DNA of 64,000 bases. Source: Chthoniobacter flavus (GTDB lineage: Bacteria > Verrucomicrobiota > Verrucomicrobiia > Chthoniobacterales > Chthoniobacteraceae). The notes beneath the pieces were generated by a model. The model saw only the letters and a program-made list of their open reading frames with translations, had not been told where the DNA came from and searched no databases. The DNA is taken from positions 1 through 64,000 of the forward strand of contig CAMAUX010000016.1 in assembly GCA_945861435.1 (NCBI GenBank). The letters run 5' to 3'. Numbering within the stretch: the first letter of the stretch is position 1; every line of letters starts with the position of its first letter. The position numbers were made by a program, and so were the translations under genes. Shown here piece by piece: positions 16,833-26,530 of the stretch.

Positions 16833-19751
16833 ATGACGCTTCGTTTCCTCTCCCTAACCTCATGCGTTGTTGCACTTCTTACAGAGTGGGCGGTATCCGT
16901 CTCTGCACAGGAGCCGAACGCGGAGACCACATTTCTTTCGAACCCGCGGCAGCTCATCTACGAAGGGCGCCGCAGTGGCGAAGGGTACTTCCATCCTGAT
17001 GGGAACCTGATGGTTTTTCAGAGTGAGCGCGAGGAGGGTAACCCGTTTTACCAGATTTACCAGCTGGACCTACTTTCGGGGGAGAGTAACCGCATTTCCA
17101 CAGGTGATGGTAAAACAACTTGCGCGTTTTTCCAGCCGGGCACGTCACGGTTGCTCTTTAGTTCCACGCATCTGGATCCAGAGGCCGTGGCGAAGCAGAA
17201 GGCGGAGATCGAGTTCCGTGCCTCAGGGCGCCAGCGCCGTTACGCATGGGACTATGATCCGGCGATGGAGATCTTCTCCTGCCAGCAGGATGGCACTCAG
17301 GTTCGGAGGCTCACAGATTCGCCAGGGTATGATGCGGAGGCGTCCTTTTCGCCTGACGGGACCAAGGTGGTTTTTTGCTCGCTGCGCTCCGCGTATCCCG
17401 TGGAGGGGCTTTCAGCGGAGGATCAGGCCCGTTTTCAGAAAGACCCGGCGTACTTTGGTGAAATTTACATCATGAACGCCGATGGCACCGGGGTGCGTCG
17501 GCTCACGAACATGCCGGGCTACGATGGGGGGCCGTTCTTCTCTCCGGACGGTGAGCGTATCCTCTGGCGGCGGTTTGATGCGCAGGGGATGAATGCCGAC
17601 GTTTTCAGTATGCGGACGGATGGCTCCGATGTGCGTCGGGTCACGGACTTCAAGTCAATGTCCTGGGCGCCTTATCCACATCCTTCCGGCAGCTACGTCA
17701 TCTTCACCTCAAACAAACTGGGCTTTGAAAACTTCGAGCTTTTCCTTGTCGACAAGGAGGGGAAGCGCGAGCCAGTGCGTGTCACCTATACGCCGGGGTT
17801 CGATGGACTGCCGGTCTTCTCGCCCGATGGGAAGCGGTTGAGTTGGACTTCGGGGCGCACCGCTGATCAGAAGTCCCAGATCTTTCTCGCAGACTGGAAT
17901 CATCAGGCTGCGTTGGCTGCGCTGGCTGCGGCGCCCTTGCGGCAGGGCGTGGAGGGAGTTTCTTCATTCAAGGCGGAGATCTCGGAGGATGACCTGCGGC
18001 AGCAGGTGGCATGGCTTGCAGATCCCGCCAGAGAAGGGCGGTTGACCGGCGGGCGAGGGGTGCGTGAGAGCGCGGCCTATATTGCTCGTTATTTGGAGCA
18101 GAATTCCTTGCAGCAGATGGGGGGAGGATATCTTCATCCGTTTTCCTTCGATGCGGGTGTGCGTCTCATGGAGGCGGGCAATGCTCTGGAGATCGATCAT
18201 GCTCCATCTCCGGCGCTCCCGCCATCGGAAGCCGGTGCGCCTGTCCTCAAGCGCGACTTCCTGCCGCTCTCCTTCAGCGATAGCGGAACTGCGGAAGGCG
18301 AGGTGGTTTTCGCTGGGTACGGCCTTTCAGTCCCGGAGGGCAACGGAGGTCGGTACAACTCGTACGAAGGACTGGATGTGAAGGACAAGGTGGTGCTGAT
18401 CCTTCGCTATGTGCCGGAAGCTGTCGACGCGCCCAGACGCGCTCAACTCAACCGCTACGCTGGCTTGCGCTACAAAGCGATGTTGGCGCGCGAACGCGGC
18501 GCTCGTGCGGTGCTTTTTGTTTCAGGTCCCAACTCCCCTCAAGCTGGAGAGTTGCTGCCGATGGACGGGGACGGCGCGCTCGCGGGCTCGGGTATCCTTG
18601 CGCAGAGCATCACTGGTTCCATGGCCGACCGTCTTCTTGCGGGTTCCGGGCGCAGCCTCAAGGTGCTGCAAGGGGCTTTGGACTCGGAGAATCCTCATGC
18701 GGAAGGTGGCTTTGTAATTCCCAGTGTGCGAGTGCGTATAGGGGTCGCCGTGGAGCATCTCAAGCAGGAGGACCACAACGTGGTGGCGGTCGTGCCGCCG
18801 ACGCAGGGGGACGAGTACGTGCTGGTTGGCGCTCATTATGATCATCTCGGCATGGGTAAGGCTGGATCTTCCATGGCCCGCTCGGGTGAGGAGGGCCGCG
18901 TGCATCCGGGTGCAGATGACAATGCCTCAGGCACGGCAGTGGTGATGGAGTTGGCTGCAGCTTTCGCCGCTGAGCGCGCCCAGCAGCCTGGCAAGTTTCG
19001 GAGGGGCGTGATTTTTGCCCTCTGGTCCGGCGAGGAGATCGGGCTCATCGGATCGAGTCGGTTTACGGAGCAGCCCCCGGTCGAACTCAGCAAGGTGGCG
19101 GCGTATTTCAACTTCGACATGGTGGGGCGCCTGAGGGACAACAAACTCACCCTGCAGGGGGTCGGTTCTTCCAAGGTGTGGCGCAGGTTGGCGGAAAAGC
19201 GCAATGTTGCCGCCGGGTTCAGCCTTCTTCTTCAGGACGACCCGTATCTTCCTACTGACACGACCAACTTCTATCCCAAACGGATTCCGGTACTGAATTT
19301 CTTTACCGGCGCCCATGAGGACTACCACCGCCCTTCTGACACGCCTGATAAGATCAACGTGGAGGGGGTAGCAAGGATCGCCCGTTTCGCCTACCAGATC
19401 ATTTCCGATGTGGCTTCCACCGTAGAGCGTCCGGATTTCGCACGTGTTGAGCGTCAGGATCAGGGCGGGGGCTCGCGTGAAACCTTGAGAGCCTATCTGG
19501 GCACGATTCCTGACTACACCACCGAGATCAAGGGGGTGAAGATCAGCGGTGTGCGCGGGGGGAGTCCTGCGGAGAAGGCAGGATTGCAGGGTGGAGACGT
19601 ACTGGTGGAGTTTGCCGGCCAGAAGATCACCAACATCTACGACTACACCTACGCGCTTGATGCCGTGAAGATTGGCAAAAAGGTGTCTGTGGTCGTTGAG
19701 CGCGAGGGGCATCGGGTGGAGTTGAGCGTGACACCGGAGGCCCGGAGGTAG
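16833..19751 (+). CDS. Secreted TolB-like propeller / PA / M28 metallopeptidase / PDZ fusion
   Basis: About 972 residues with a signal peptide (MTLRFLSLTSCVVALLTEWA...SVSAQ). Residues about 30-370 hold TolB/WD40-like PD40 blades (SPDGTKVVFCSLRS, FSPDGERILWRRFD, FSPDGKRLSWTSG). A PA-like insert lies near 540-620. The M28 zinc aminopeptidase core follows: GAHYDHLG (about 665), ADDNASG (about 693), SGEEIGLIG (about 731), FDMVGR (about 760) and the late His in HEDYHRPSDTP (about 830). A C-terminal PDZ domain (about 880-970) has GSPAEKAGLQGGDVLVEFAG. It probably cleaves peptides in the periplasm or outside the cell. A GTG at 16809 would only lengthen the n-region. It is 68 bp downstream of the pseudopilin but is probably a separate function. 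Confidence 0.9.
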   Translation: MTLRFLSLTSCVVALLTEWAVSVSAQEPNAETTFLSNPRQLIYEGRRSGEGYFHPDGNLMVFQSEREEGNPFYQIYQLDLLSGESNRISTGDGKTTCAFFQPGTSRLLFSSTHLDPEAVAKQKAEIEFRASGRQRRYAWDYDPAMEIFSCQQDGTQVRRLTDSPGYDAEASFSPDGTKVVFCSLRSAYPVEGLSAEDQARFQKDPAYFGEIYIMNADGTGVRRLTNMPGYDGGPFFSPDGERILWRRFDAQGMNADVFSMRTDGSDVRRVTDFKSMSWAPYPHPSGSYVIFTSNKLGFENFELFLVDKEGKREPVRVTYTPGFDGLPVFSPDGKRLSWTSGRTADQKSQIFLADWNHQAALAALAAAPLRQGVEGVSSFKAEISEDDLRQQVAWLADPAREGRLTGGRGVRESAAYIARYLEQNSLQQMGGGYLHPFSFDAGVRLMEAGNALEIDHAPSPALPPSEAGAPVLKRDFLPLSFSDSGTAEGEVVFAGYGLSVPEGNGGRYNSYEGLDVKDKVVLILRYVPEAVDAPRRAQLNRYAGLRYKAMLARERGARAVLFVSGPNSPQAGELLPMDGDGALAGSGILAQSITGSMADRLLAGSGRSLKVLQGALDSENPHAEGGFVIPSVRVRIGVAVEHLKQEDHNVVAVVPPTQGDEYVLVGAHYDHLGMGKAGSSMARSGEEGRVHPGADDNASGTAVVMELAAAFAAERAQQPGKFRRGVIFALWSGEEIGLIGSSRFTEQPPVELSKVAAYFNFDMVGRLRDNKLTLQGVGSSKVWRRLAEKRNVAAGFSLLLQDDPYLPTDTTNFYPKRIPVLNFFTGAHEDYHRPSDTPDKINVEGVARIARFAYQIISDVASTVERPDFARVERQDQGGGSRETLRAYLGTIPDYTTEIKGVKISGVRGGSPAEKAGLQGGDVLVEFAGQKITNIYDYTYALDAVKIGKKVSVVVEREGHRVELSVTPEARR

Positions 19752-20157
19752 GCATTTTTGGGTGCATGGCCCCGCTGTGGCCGTGGAGATTTCCACGCGT
19801 TGCAAGTGGGTGACTTAGCCTTAACGCGGCGATGAAAACTCGTCGGATCTGATGTGAGTTTCTTTTAGCGATCTTCAAAGTCAGTAACGACATGGCTGTT
19901 ACCCTCAAGTACCCGGGCACCGATAGGACTCAGCAGTCGCCTGAACCCGGAGAGTCACCAATGGCCCACGGAACGCACTGAATGCAAGGAGCACGCAACA
20001 GACTCTCAGCCCCCTCATTCCCCTCAATTCCCCCCCTCCCTTCCGTGCGGTCCGTGGATTCCGTGGGCCGTCCATTCACGTTTTTAGGCTTAGCTGTTGC
20101 CTGAAAGGGTAAAGTGCATAGACTCCGCCGCTTTCCTCAAACGCCCCACAGACATTT
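19752..20157. other. 406-bp noncoding stretch upstream of the pyrophosphatase
   Basis: No supported gene. It holds a perfect 6-bp hairpin (CGTGGAGATTTCCACG, 19782-19797) without a T-run, a C-rich stretch at 20011-20042, and repeated CCGTG words (20042-20080). The last 100 bases presumably carry the hppA promoter, but no hexamer pair is convincing. I found no tRNA-like or rRNA-like fold by eye. Confidence 0.5.
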
Positions 20158-22242
20158 ATGCATCCACTTGCAGTCATGCTCTCTGAGAACGCCGGTATCC
20201 AGCTTTCGATCGGATGTGCGGTTGTCGCACTTCTTTTTGCCATCGGACTGATCCGCTCCATCGCATCCGCATCCGCGGGCAACGAGCGGATGCGCGAGAT
20301 TGCCGGCGCCATCGAAGAGGGGGCCCGCGCGTATCTTAGTCGGCAGATCTTCTCCATCAGCAAGATTGCGGTCGTGCTTTTCATTGTGCTTGGCTTTGCG
20401 AAGGACTGGGTGACTGCTGGGGGCTTCGTGCTCGGCGCGGTCTGCTCGATGGCCGCTGGGTTCATTGGAATGCGCATTGCCGTGATGGCCAACGTCCGCA
20501 CCGCACAGGGCGCCACTGTGGGGCGTCAGCAGGCGATGCGGGCGGCTTTCAACGGGGGGGCTGTGACCGGACTGCTCGTGGTGGGGCTCGCCCTTCTGGC
20601 GATTGCGTTGTTTTACCTCGGGGTTGGGCGGTGGTTTGCCGACAGGCAGATCAGTAGTTTGGTGGGTGTGGCCCTTGGGGCCTCGCTGATCAGCGTATTC
20701 GCCCGCCTCGGTGGCGGTATCTACACCAAGGCGGCAGACGTGGGTGCGGACCTTGTGGGTAAGATTGAGAGTAATCTCGACGAAGATGACCCGCGTAATC
20801 CGGCGACGATCGCCGACAATGTCGGTGACAACGTTGGCGACTGCGCCGGAATGGCGGCGGACGTGTTCGAGACCTATGCTGTGAGCCTTATTGGTGCAGT
20901 GCTTGTGGGCTCGCTTCTTCTGAAGGGACAAGCCAGCGCTGTGACTTACCCGTTCATGCTCGGGGCGGTGTCCGTCCTCACCTCCATCGTTGGCGTTATC
21001 TATGTGAACTTCTCCAAAGCAAAGCCGGGCACCGCGCTGATGGCGGGCGTCGGCGTCAGCAGCGCCCTCTCCGCTGTGGGCTTCTATTTCGTGACCCAGA
21101 TGCTCTTCCCTCAGTCCATTGCGGTCGATGGCAGGGAGATTACTCCAAGTGGCCTGTATATTTCCGCACTGATCGGTCTGGTGATGACTGCGGTGGTGGT
21201 GCTGATTACCAATTACTACACTTCCACGGCCTACTCGCCGGTGCGCAAGATCGCCAAGGCTTCTGAAACTGGTCATGCGACCAACATCATTGCGGGCCTG
21301 GCGATCGGTCAGCATGCCACTGCGCTGCCTGTGCTTTTCATCTGTGCCGCCATCTGGGGCAGTTTCCACTTCGCTGGACTTTATGGCGTTGCGGTGGCGG
21401 TCATGAGCATGCTTTCCATGGCCGGCATCATCGTTTCCTTGGATGCATTCGGCCCCATTACCGACAACGCGGGCGGCATCGCCGTCATGAGCGGCCTGCC
21501 CAAGGAGGTCCGCGCCATCACGGACGACCTCGACGCGGTGGGCAACACAATGAAAGCGGTCACCAAGGGCTATGCAGTAGCTTCCGCTGGGTTGGCAGCA
21601 ATCGTGCTTTTCGGCTCTTATTCTACAGAGCTCAGGGATCACCTCTTGAACGTCCGCAAGCTTGAGGAAAGCAGCGTTCCGAACTTCTCCCTGAATGACC
21701 CGCACGTGCTCATCGGCTTGTTTATCGGCGGGCTGCTACCATTTCTTTTTGCCGCGTTCAGCATGGATGCGGTGGGTAAGGCTGCGGGTGCAGTTGTCAA
21801 CGAGGTGCGCCGCCAGCTCAAGCTCAAGCCGGGCATTCTCAGCGGGCAGGAAAAGCCTGATTACGGTGTGTGCGTGGACATCGTCACGCAGGCGGCCCTG
21901 CGCGAGATGATCCTTCCGGCTTTGCTGCCGATCCTTGTGGTGATCGGCGTCGCCGCGCTTCCTGGGTTGGGTAAGGTGGTGTTGGGCGGCGTGCTTGTCG
22001 GCACGATTGTCACCGGGCTTTTCGTGGCTATTTCCATGACCTCGAGTGGCGGTGCTTGGGACAACGCGAAGAAGTACATTGAGGAGGGCAACCATGGTGG
22101 CAAGGGGTCCCCGTCTCATCAGGCAGCGGTCACCGGCGACACTGTGGGCGACCCGTACAAGGACACTTCCGGCCCGGCCATCAATCCCATGATCAAGGTG
22201 GTCAACATCGTCGCCATCCTGGTCATTCCGCTGTTTTTCTAA
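20158..22242 (+). CDS. hppA: Membrane-bound proton-translocating pyrophosphatase
   Basis: A 694-residue, roughly 16-helix inner-membrane pump coupling PPi hydrolysis to ion export. The catalytic block [20 protein letters not shown] is followed by [20 protein letters not shown], carrying the Asp residues that bind Mg-PPi. A second acidic site is [19 protein letters not shown]. Residues 462-471 read [10 protein letters not shown]. Lys466 with Thr469 is the pair that marks potassium-independent H+-PPases, whereas K+-dependent and Na+-pumping forms have Ala there. It could set up a proton gradient usable by the ATP synthase 3 kb downstream. Confidence 0.95.
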   Translation: MHPLAVMLSENAGIQLSIGCAVVALLFAIGLIRSIASASAGNERMREIAGAIEEGARAYLSRQIFSISKIAVVLFIVLGFAKDWVTAGGFVLGAVCSMAAGFIGMRIAVMANVRTAQGATVGRQQAMRAAFNGGAVTGLLVVGLALLAIALFYLGVGRWFADRQISSLVGVALGASLISVFARLGGGIYTKAADVGADLVGKIESNLDEDDPRNPATIADNVGDNVGDCAGMAADVFETYAVSLIGAVLVGSLLLKGQASAVTYPFMLGAVSVLTSIVGVIYVNFSKAKPGTALMAGVGVSSALSAVGFYFVTQMLFPQSIAVDGREITPSGLYISALIGLVMTAVVVLITNYYTSTAYSPVRKIAKASETGHATNIIAGLAIGQHATALPVLFICAAIWGSFHFAGLYGVAVAVMSMLSMAGIIVSLDAFGPITDNAGGIAVMSGLPKEVRAITDDLDAVGNTMKAVTKGYAVASAGLAAIVLFGSYSTELRDHLLNVRKLEESSVPNFSLNDPHVLIGLFIGGLLPFLFAAFSMDAVGKAAGAVVNEVRRQLKLKPGILSGQEKPDYGVCVDIVTQAALREMILPALLPILVVIGVAALPGLGKVVLGGVLVGTIVTGLFVAISMTSSGGAWDNAKKYIEEGNHGGKGSPSHQAAVTGDTVGDPYKDTSGPAINPMIKVVNIVAILVIPLFF

Positions 22243-22363
22243 CCTCCGGCTGTCAGCGTTTTCTCGGGGAATCCCTGCGCATAGGGGAGGGGGGCAGAGA
22301 GGAGAGTGCCCGCTGTATTGGCATTGCTGCGTGGCTGGGCCTCGGGTTACCTGAGCGGTTTCC

Positions 22364-23581
22364 ATGAAAACCCTGCTGCTCACCAATGAATACCCGCCCA
22401 CGATCTATGGCGGTGCGGGTGTCCACGTCGACTACCTCAGCCGCGAGCTTGCCAAGCTCATGGAAGTGGAGGTGCGCTGTTACGGTTCTGCGATGAGGGA
22501 GCCGAGGCTCGACCTCGCAAGCTTGAAGGCCACGGGGTTCGGGCTGGAGAGCTCCGGTTACACGGCGCCGAAGCAGTTGCATTCCGTGTTCGGCGCACTG
22601 CAGCGTTGCTTGGACTGGAACACCGAGGCGGTGGATGCCGATCTTGTGCACCTGCACACATGGTACACCCATCTGGGTGGGATTGTGGCCAAGCTTAATT
22701 ACGGCATCCCGCTGGTGCTTACTGTGCACTCTTTGGAGCCGCTGCGACCTTGGAAGCGGGAGCAGTTGGGCGGGGGGTACGACTTCTCTTGCTGGGTGGA
22801 GAAGACGGCTATTGAGATGGCGGATGCGGTAATCGCGGTATCGAGCGAGACCAGGCGTGATGTGCTGCGCCTTTTCAACGTGAGCGAGGAGAAGGTGCAC
22901 GTGATCTACAACGGGATCGATCTTCAGGAGTATCAACCTGTGAAGACCACCGAGGCGCTGCGTCGGCACGGGATCGACCCATCGGTGCCGTATGTCCTTT
23001 TCGTGGGGCGCATCACACGTCAAAAAGGGATCATCCATCTTGTGAACGCCATCCGGCATTTTGACCCGGGCTTTCAGGTGGTTCTGTGCGCGGGTGCGCC
23101 AGACACGCCTCAGATTGCGGCCGAGATGAAGGCGGCGGTGGAGGCGGTGCAGGAGCAGCGTGCCGGGGTGATCTGGATCGAGACGATGGTGGACAAGGCA
23201 AGTGTGTACGAACTCTACTCGCACGCCGCCGTCTTCTGCTGCCCTTCGATCTACGAGCCCTTCGGGATCATCAATCTGGAGGCCATGGCCTGCGAGACCG
23301 CCGTGGTGGCCAGTGCGGTCGGCGGGATCAAGGAGGTGGTCGTCGATGGCGGGACGGGCTTTCTGGTGCCGTTGGAGCAGATGGACCAAAGCCCATTCGA
23401 GCCCCTGAATCCCGAGCGGTTTTCCGCCGATCTCGCCTTGCGCGTCAATCAACTCATGGGGGACAAGGAACTGCGGTGTGCCATGGGAAGGGCGGGGCGT
23501 CAGCGCGCAGTGGAGAAATTTTCTTGGGGTGCGATTGCCCGCCAGACCCATGAACTTTACAAGGCGCTGGTGAGTCGTTGA
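22364..23581 (+). CDS. GT4 glycosyltransferase, actinobacterial-type glycogen synthase-like
   Basis: A 405-residue GT-B enzyme. The N-terminus LLTNEYPPTIYGGAGVHVDY matches the Corynebacterium/Mycobacterium GlgA (GlgM) family rather than the E. coli GlgA. The donor-site GT4 EX7E motif is EPFGIINLE, after YVLFVGRITRQKGI and before VVASAVGGIKEVV. Family members transfer glucose from ADP-glucose to make glycogen or maltose 1-phosphate. No glgC, glgB or glgE is beside it, so the exact acceptor is uncertain. It is 121 bp downstream of hppA and 96 bp upstream of obgE. Confidence 0.85.
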   Translation: MKTLLLTNEYPPTIYGGAGVHVDYLSRELAKLMEVEVRCYGSAMREPRLDLASLKATGFGLESSGYTAPKQLHSVFGALQRCLDWNTEAVDADLVHLHTWYTHLGGIVAKLNYGIPLVLTVHSLEPLRPWKREQLGGGYDFSCWVEKTAIEMADAVIAVSSETRRDVLRLFNVSEEKVHVIYNGIDLQEYQPVKTTEALRRHGIDPSVPYVLFVGRITRQKGIIHLVNAIRHFDPGFQVVLCAGAPDTPQIAAEMKAAVEAVQEQRAGVIWIETMVDKASVYELYSHAAVFCCPSIYEPFGIINLEAMACETAVVASAVGGIKEVVVDGGTGFLVPLEQMDQSPFEPLNPERFSADLALRVNQLMGDKELRCAMGRAGRQRAVEKFSWGAIARQTHELYKALVSR

Positions 23582-23677
23582 ATTGAGGGGCGGACGCATT
23601 TCACTCTCAGGATCGCGGTCCGGAGCTTGCCACGGGCGTGGTTTAGCCCTTGGATCTCGGCCCCCTTTAGAATTTCC

Positions 23678-24886
23678 ATGTTTGTAGACCACATTAAGAT
23701 TCGAGCTAAAGCGGGGGACGGCGGCCGTGGCTGCGTGAGCTTCCGACGTGAGTCCTTTGTGCCGAGGGGCGGGCCTGACGGAGGGGATGGAGGGCGAGGG
23801 GGAAGCGTCATCTTCCGCGCCGAGACGCACGTCGACAACCTGACTCCGTTTTTCTACGAGCCGATCGTGAAGGCGCGCAACGGCGAACCCGGGATGGGAA
23901 GGCAATGCTCTGGAAAGTCGGCACCAGACAGAGTGGTGCCGGTGCCTGTGGGGACGGTTGTTTATCGGTTGCCCCAAGACGTCCAGCGTGAGGGGCTGGA
24001 GCCGTCCGTTGCCTATGGCACCGATTCGACTTTCATCGATTTCTCCAAGTCCCCCGAGGACGAAGAGGCATCCGAGGGCGAGGGAGTGAAGGCGTGCGGG
24101 TTCGACCCGGAGGAGCTGGAGCGCATCGCAGACCTGACGGAACCCGGGCAGGAGTTTGTCCTCTGCGCTGGCGGGAAGGGGGGCATTGGTAACGTGCATT
24201 TTAAGAGTTCCCGCAACCAAGTGCCGACGCAATATACTGAGGGGGAGCCTGGTGAGGAGGGCACTTTCTACCTTGAGTTGCGGACCATTGCCGATGTCGG
24301 GCTCGTGGGTTATCCGAACGCCGGAAAATCCACAGTGCTGACCAGAGTTTCGGCTGCCCATCCGAAGGTGGCTCCGTATCCTTTCACCACGCTGACCCCG
24401 CACATCGGTGTGGTGGAGTTGCCGGGTTTCCAGCGTGTGACAGTGGCGGACATCCCGGGTCTAATCGAAGGTGCGCACGAGAACGTCGGGCTGGGTCACG
24501 AGTTCCTGCGTCATATCACTCGTTGCAAGCTGCTGGTATTCGTTTTGGACATGGCGGGCAGCGAAGGGCGCGAGCCCATTGAGGACCTTCAGAAATTGCG
24601 TAAGGAACTTGACCTCTACGACAGCCGCCTGAGCGAGCGTCCGTGGATCGTGATAGCCAACAAGATGGACCTTCCTGATGCGGCTGAAAAGCTTGCCCAG
24701 TTCAAGGCTCGGTACCGGAGGCTGGAGACGGTCGCTATCAGCGCTGAACTCGGGGAGGGGGTCGACGCGTTGAAGAGTCTTTTGGGTGAGTGGGTGGCGC
24801 GCCTGAGTCCTCCTCCAGCGCAGCACGCGGACGAGTTGCCGGTTGCACCCGGGGCTGTGGATTCCACACCGGCGGACGCGTCCTGA
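23678..24886 (+). CDS. obgE: Obg-family GTPase (ribosome assembly)
   Basis: About 402 residues. An Obg glycine-rich fold (aa 1-205: FVDHIKIRAKAGDGGRGCVS, RGGPDGGDGGRGGSVIF) is followed by a G domain with G1 GYPNAGKST, G3 DIPGLIEGAHENVGLGHEFL and G4 NKMD. It acts in late 50S assembly and stress control. The Obg fold carries an unusual insertion between VPVPVGTVVY (about aa 90) and GQEFVLCAGGKGGIGN: about 64 residues, where E. coli Obg has fewer than 20. The insert is acidic (SPEDEEASEGEG). The tail is Pro/Ala-rich. MFVDH was taken as the start because it is the invariant family N-terminus. Confidence 0.95.
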   Translation: MFVDHIKIRAKAGDGGRGCVSFRRESFVPRGGPDGGDGGRGGSVIFRAETHVDNLTPFFYEPIVKARNGEPGMGRQCSGKSAPDRVVPVPVGTVVYRLPQDVQREGLEPSVAYGTDSTFIDFSKSPEDEEASEGEGVKACGFDPEELERIADLTEPGQEFVLCAGGKGGIGNVHFKSSRNQVPTQYTEGEPGEEGTFYLELRTIADVGLVGYPNAGKSTVLTRVSAAHPKVAPYPFTTLTPHIGVVELPGFQRVTVADIPGLIEGAHENVGLGHEFLRHITRCKLLVFVLDMAGSEGREPIEDLQKLRKELDLYDSRLSERPWIVIANKMDLPDAAEKLAQFKARYRRLETVAISAELGEGVDALKSLLGEWVARLSPPPAQHADELPVAPGAVDSTPADAS

Positions 24887-25189
24887 GGCTGCCCTGATGG
24901 GGTTGGCTCTGGTGTCACCGGGGGGTGTCAGTCGGGACTGTTTTGCCCTCCATGGCAGCGGCCTGACAGTTCGTGCTGAACTTCTGGCGTGGTCGATGGG
25001 GGGTGGAGGATTTCCGGGATATTGCGCCCGGGACTGGTTGTGGAAGATGAGGCGCATCCTTGTGAAAAATTTCACAAACTGTGCTTGCCCCGAAATGCAA
25101 TTCCGGCTCTCCTTTCGGTCCTGCCTCCCCGGTTGGGCACCTCCTGTGTCTCCCCACGCTCCGTTCCGTCTCCCTTCGCCGGGGCTGAG
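24887..25189. promoter_or_regulatory. ATP-synthase operon upstream region (303 bp)
   Basis: Noncoding leader between obgE and atpB. There is no atpI or atpZ reading frame of the usual type. The only clear element is the Rex-like palindrome at 25060-25077. No strong -35/-10 pair was found; TTCACA at 25071 with AATGCAAT at 25094 is a weak candidate that would place the operator over the -35 region. Confidence 0.5.
25060..25077. promoter_or_regulatory. Rex-type redox operator upstream of atpB
   Basis: TTGTGAAAAATTTCACAA is a perfect match to the Rex (NADH/NAD+-sensing repressor) operator consensus TTGTGAANNNNTTCACAA. It lies 113 bp before the atpB start in the gap between obgE and the ATP synthase operon. 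Rex is released by NADH in many phyla and commonly controls respiratory and fermentative genes. No rex gene is in the window, so assignment rests on the site alone. Confidence 0.65.
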
Positions 25190-26140
25190 ATGACCAAATT
25201 TTCGGTAATGACTACTCCCAATTCATTTCTTCTACGCCCCCTCAGTCGGGTGCTGCGTTCGGAGGCTCTCCGTATCTTGGTGGCTTTCCTCCTGCTCTCC
25301 GGAGGGGCTGCGGTTGCTTCAGATTCCGGTCATGCGGAGCATGATCTTTCAGCTAAGGCCCTTGAGGTTTTTTCTGTGGGTCCTCTGAAGGTGACGAACT
25401 CCATGCTTGTTACTTGGGTTGTTGCAGCGGCGGTCATTGCTTTCGCTCGTCATGCCACCAAGCAGATCCGAGAGGTTCCGGAGGGGGCCCAGAATCTTTG
25501 GGAGTGGCTTGTGGAGGGGCTTTATGGGTTTCTCGAGGGCGTTGTTGGTCATGATTTGGTGAAGAAGACATTTTGGTTCTTCTCCACTATCTTCCTTTTT
25601 ATTCTGGCGACAAACTGGTTTGGCCTTATCCCTGGGGTAGGTACGATTGGGTGGTCTCATGTGCCGATCGGTACGACCTCATTTAGTCACATCGAGACTC
25701 CCCTGCTGCGCGGGGTGAATGCTGACCTCAACATGACGTTGGCGATGTCGATGATTTTTTTTGTCTGTTGGACTGTCTGGGCCTTGCAGGCCAACGGGCC
25801 GGGCGGGTTCCTTCTGCATATCTTCGGGCCCAAGGGGCAGACTACGGGTGCGCTGAAGGTCTTGATGATCGCGGTTTTCCTCTGTGTGGGCGTTCTTGAG
25901 GTGGTGTCGATTTTGTTCCGTCCCGTTTCTCTTAGCTTCCGGCTTTATGGGAACGTGTTCGCTGGTGAGAACATGCTGGAGTCCATGTCGGCTATTGTGC
26001 CTTCCCTGGCGTGGCTGATTCCCATCCCGTTCTACTTCATGGAATTGTTGGTCGGGTTGGTTCAGGCGCTGGTTTTCATGCTTCTGACAGCCGTGTTCAC
26101 CCTTTTGATATGCACTCATGAGGAGGGCGCCCACCACTAG
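25190..26140 (+). CDS. atpB: ATP synthase Fo subunit a
   Basis: About 316 residues, longer than the usual roughly 270 because of an N-terminal extension. The extension contains a possible signal-like segment (ALRILVAFLLLSGGAAVASD), as in some Planctomycetota/Verrucomicrobiota AtpB. The proton-path helix SLSFRLYGNVFAGENML carries the essential Arg. Other helices include TFWFFSTIFLFILATNWFGL and VQALVFMLLTAVFTLL. It forms the stator half-channels beside the c-ring. It is the first gene of atpBEFHAGDC. ATG at 25208 is an alternative start. Confidence 0.95.
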   Translation: MTKFSVMTTPNSFLLRPLSRVLRSEALRILVAFLLLSGGAAVASDSGHAEHDLSAKALEVFSVGPLKVTNSMLVTWVVAAAVIAFARHATKQIREVPEGAQNLWEWLVEGLYGFLEGVVGHDLVKKTFWFFSTIFLFILATNWFGLIPGVGTIGWSHVPIGTTSFSHIETPLLRGVNADLNMTLAMSMIFFVCWTVWALQANGPGGFLLHIFGPKGQTTGALKVLMIAVFLCVGVLEVVSILFRPVSLSFRLYGNVFAGENMLESMSAIVPSLAWLIPIPFYFMELLVGLVQALVFMLLTAVFTLLICTHEEGAHH

Positions 26141-26227
26141 GGCTGCGCTCCGTCGATAACCCTTTCAATCGCCGGACCGTGGCAAGACTGCGGGGGTGGT
26201 TGGAGCAAACAAAAACTAATAAACATC

Positions 26228-26452
26228 ATGAATATTATTCCTATGGTCGCGGAAGCTGCCGGAATCACCGGAAACCTGCACATCGGTCTCGCTGCGCTCG
26301 GCGCGGCCCTCGGTGTGGGCATCATTGGTATGAAGGCGTCTGAGGCGGTCGGCCGTAATCCCGGCGCAGCCACCCAGATTCTTGTGCAGGCAATCCTGAG
26401 CACCGCCTTCGCTGAGGGCATCGTGTTCTTCGCGATTTTCCTCACGAAATAG
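26228..26452 (+). CDS. atpE: ATP synthase Fo subunit c
   Basis: A 74-residue, two-helix proteolipid of the c-ring. The first helix is LHIGLAALGAALGVGIIG, the polar loop EAVGRNPGA, and the second helix LVQAILSTAFAEGIVFFAIF with ion-binding Glu63. The first helix lacks the Gln, and the residue after Glu63 is Gly rather than Ser/Thr. The Na+-coordinating set of Na+-ATP synthases is therefore missing and proton coupling is inferred. It lies 87 bp after atpB. Confidence 0.95.
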   Translation: MNIIPMVAEAAGITGNLHIGLAALGAALGVGIIGMKASEAVGRNPGAATQILVQAILSTAFAEGIVFFAIFLTK

Positions 26453-26530
26453 TTTTGGCGGGCGCGGGGCCGGCGTTGTCCGGCTCCGCGCCTCTTCCTT
26501 CTTTTTTCCGCCATCAGCCGCATTCACTCC

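Noticed and set aside
19782-19797. Rho-independent terminator after the M28 peptidase
   Set aside because: A perfect 6-bp hairpin but with no following T-run.
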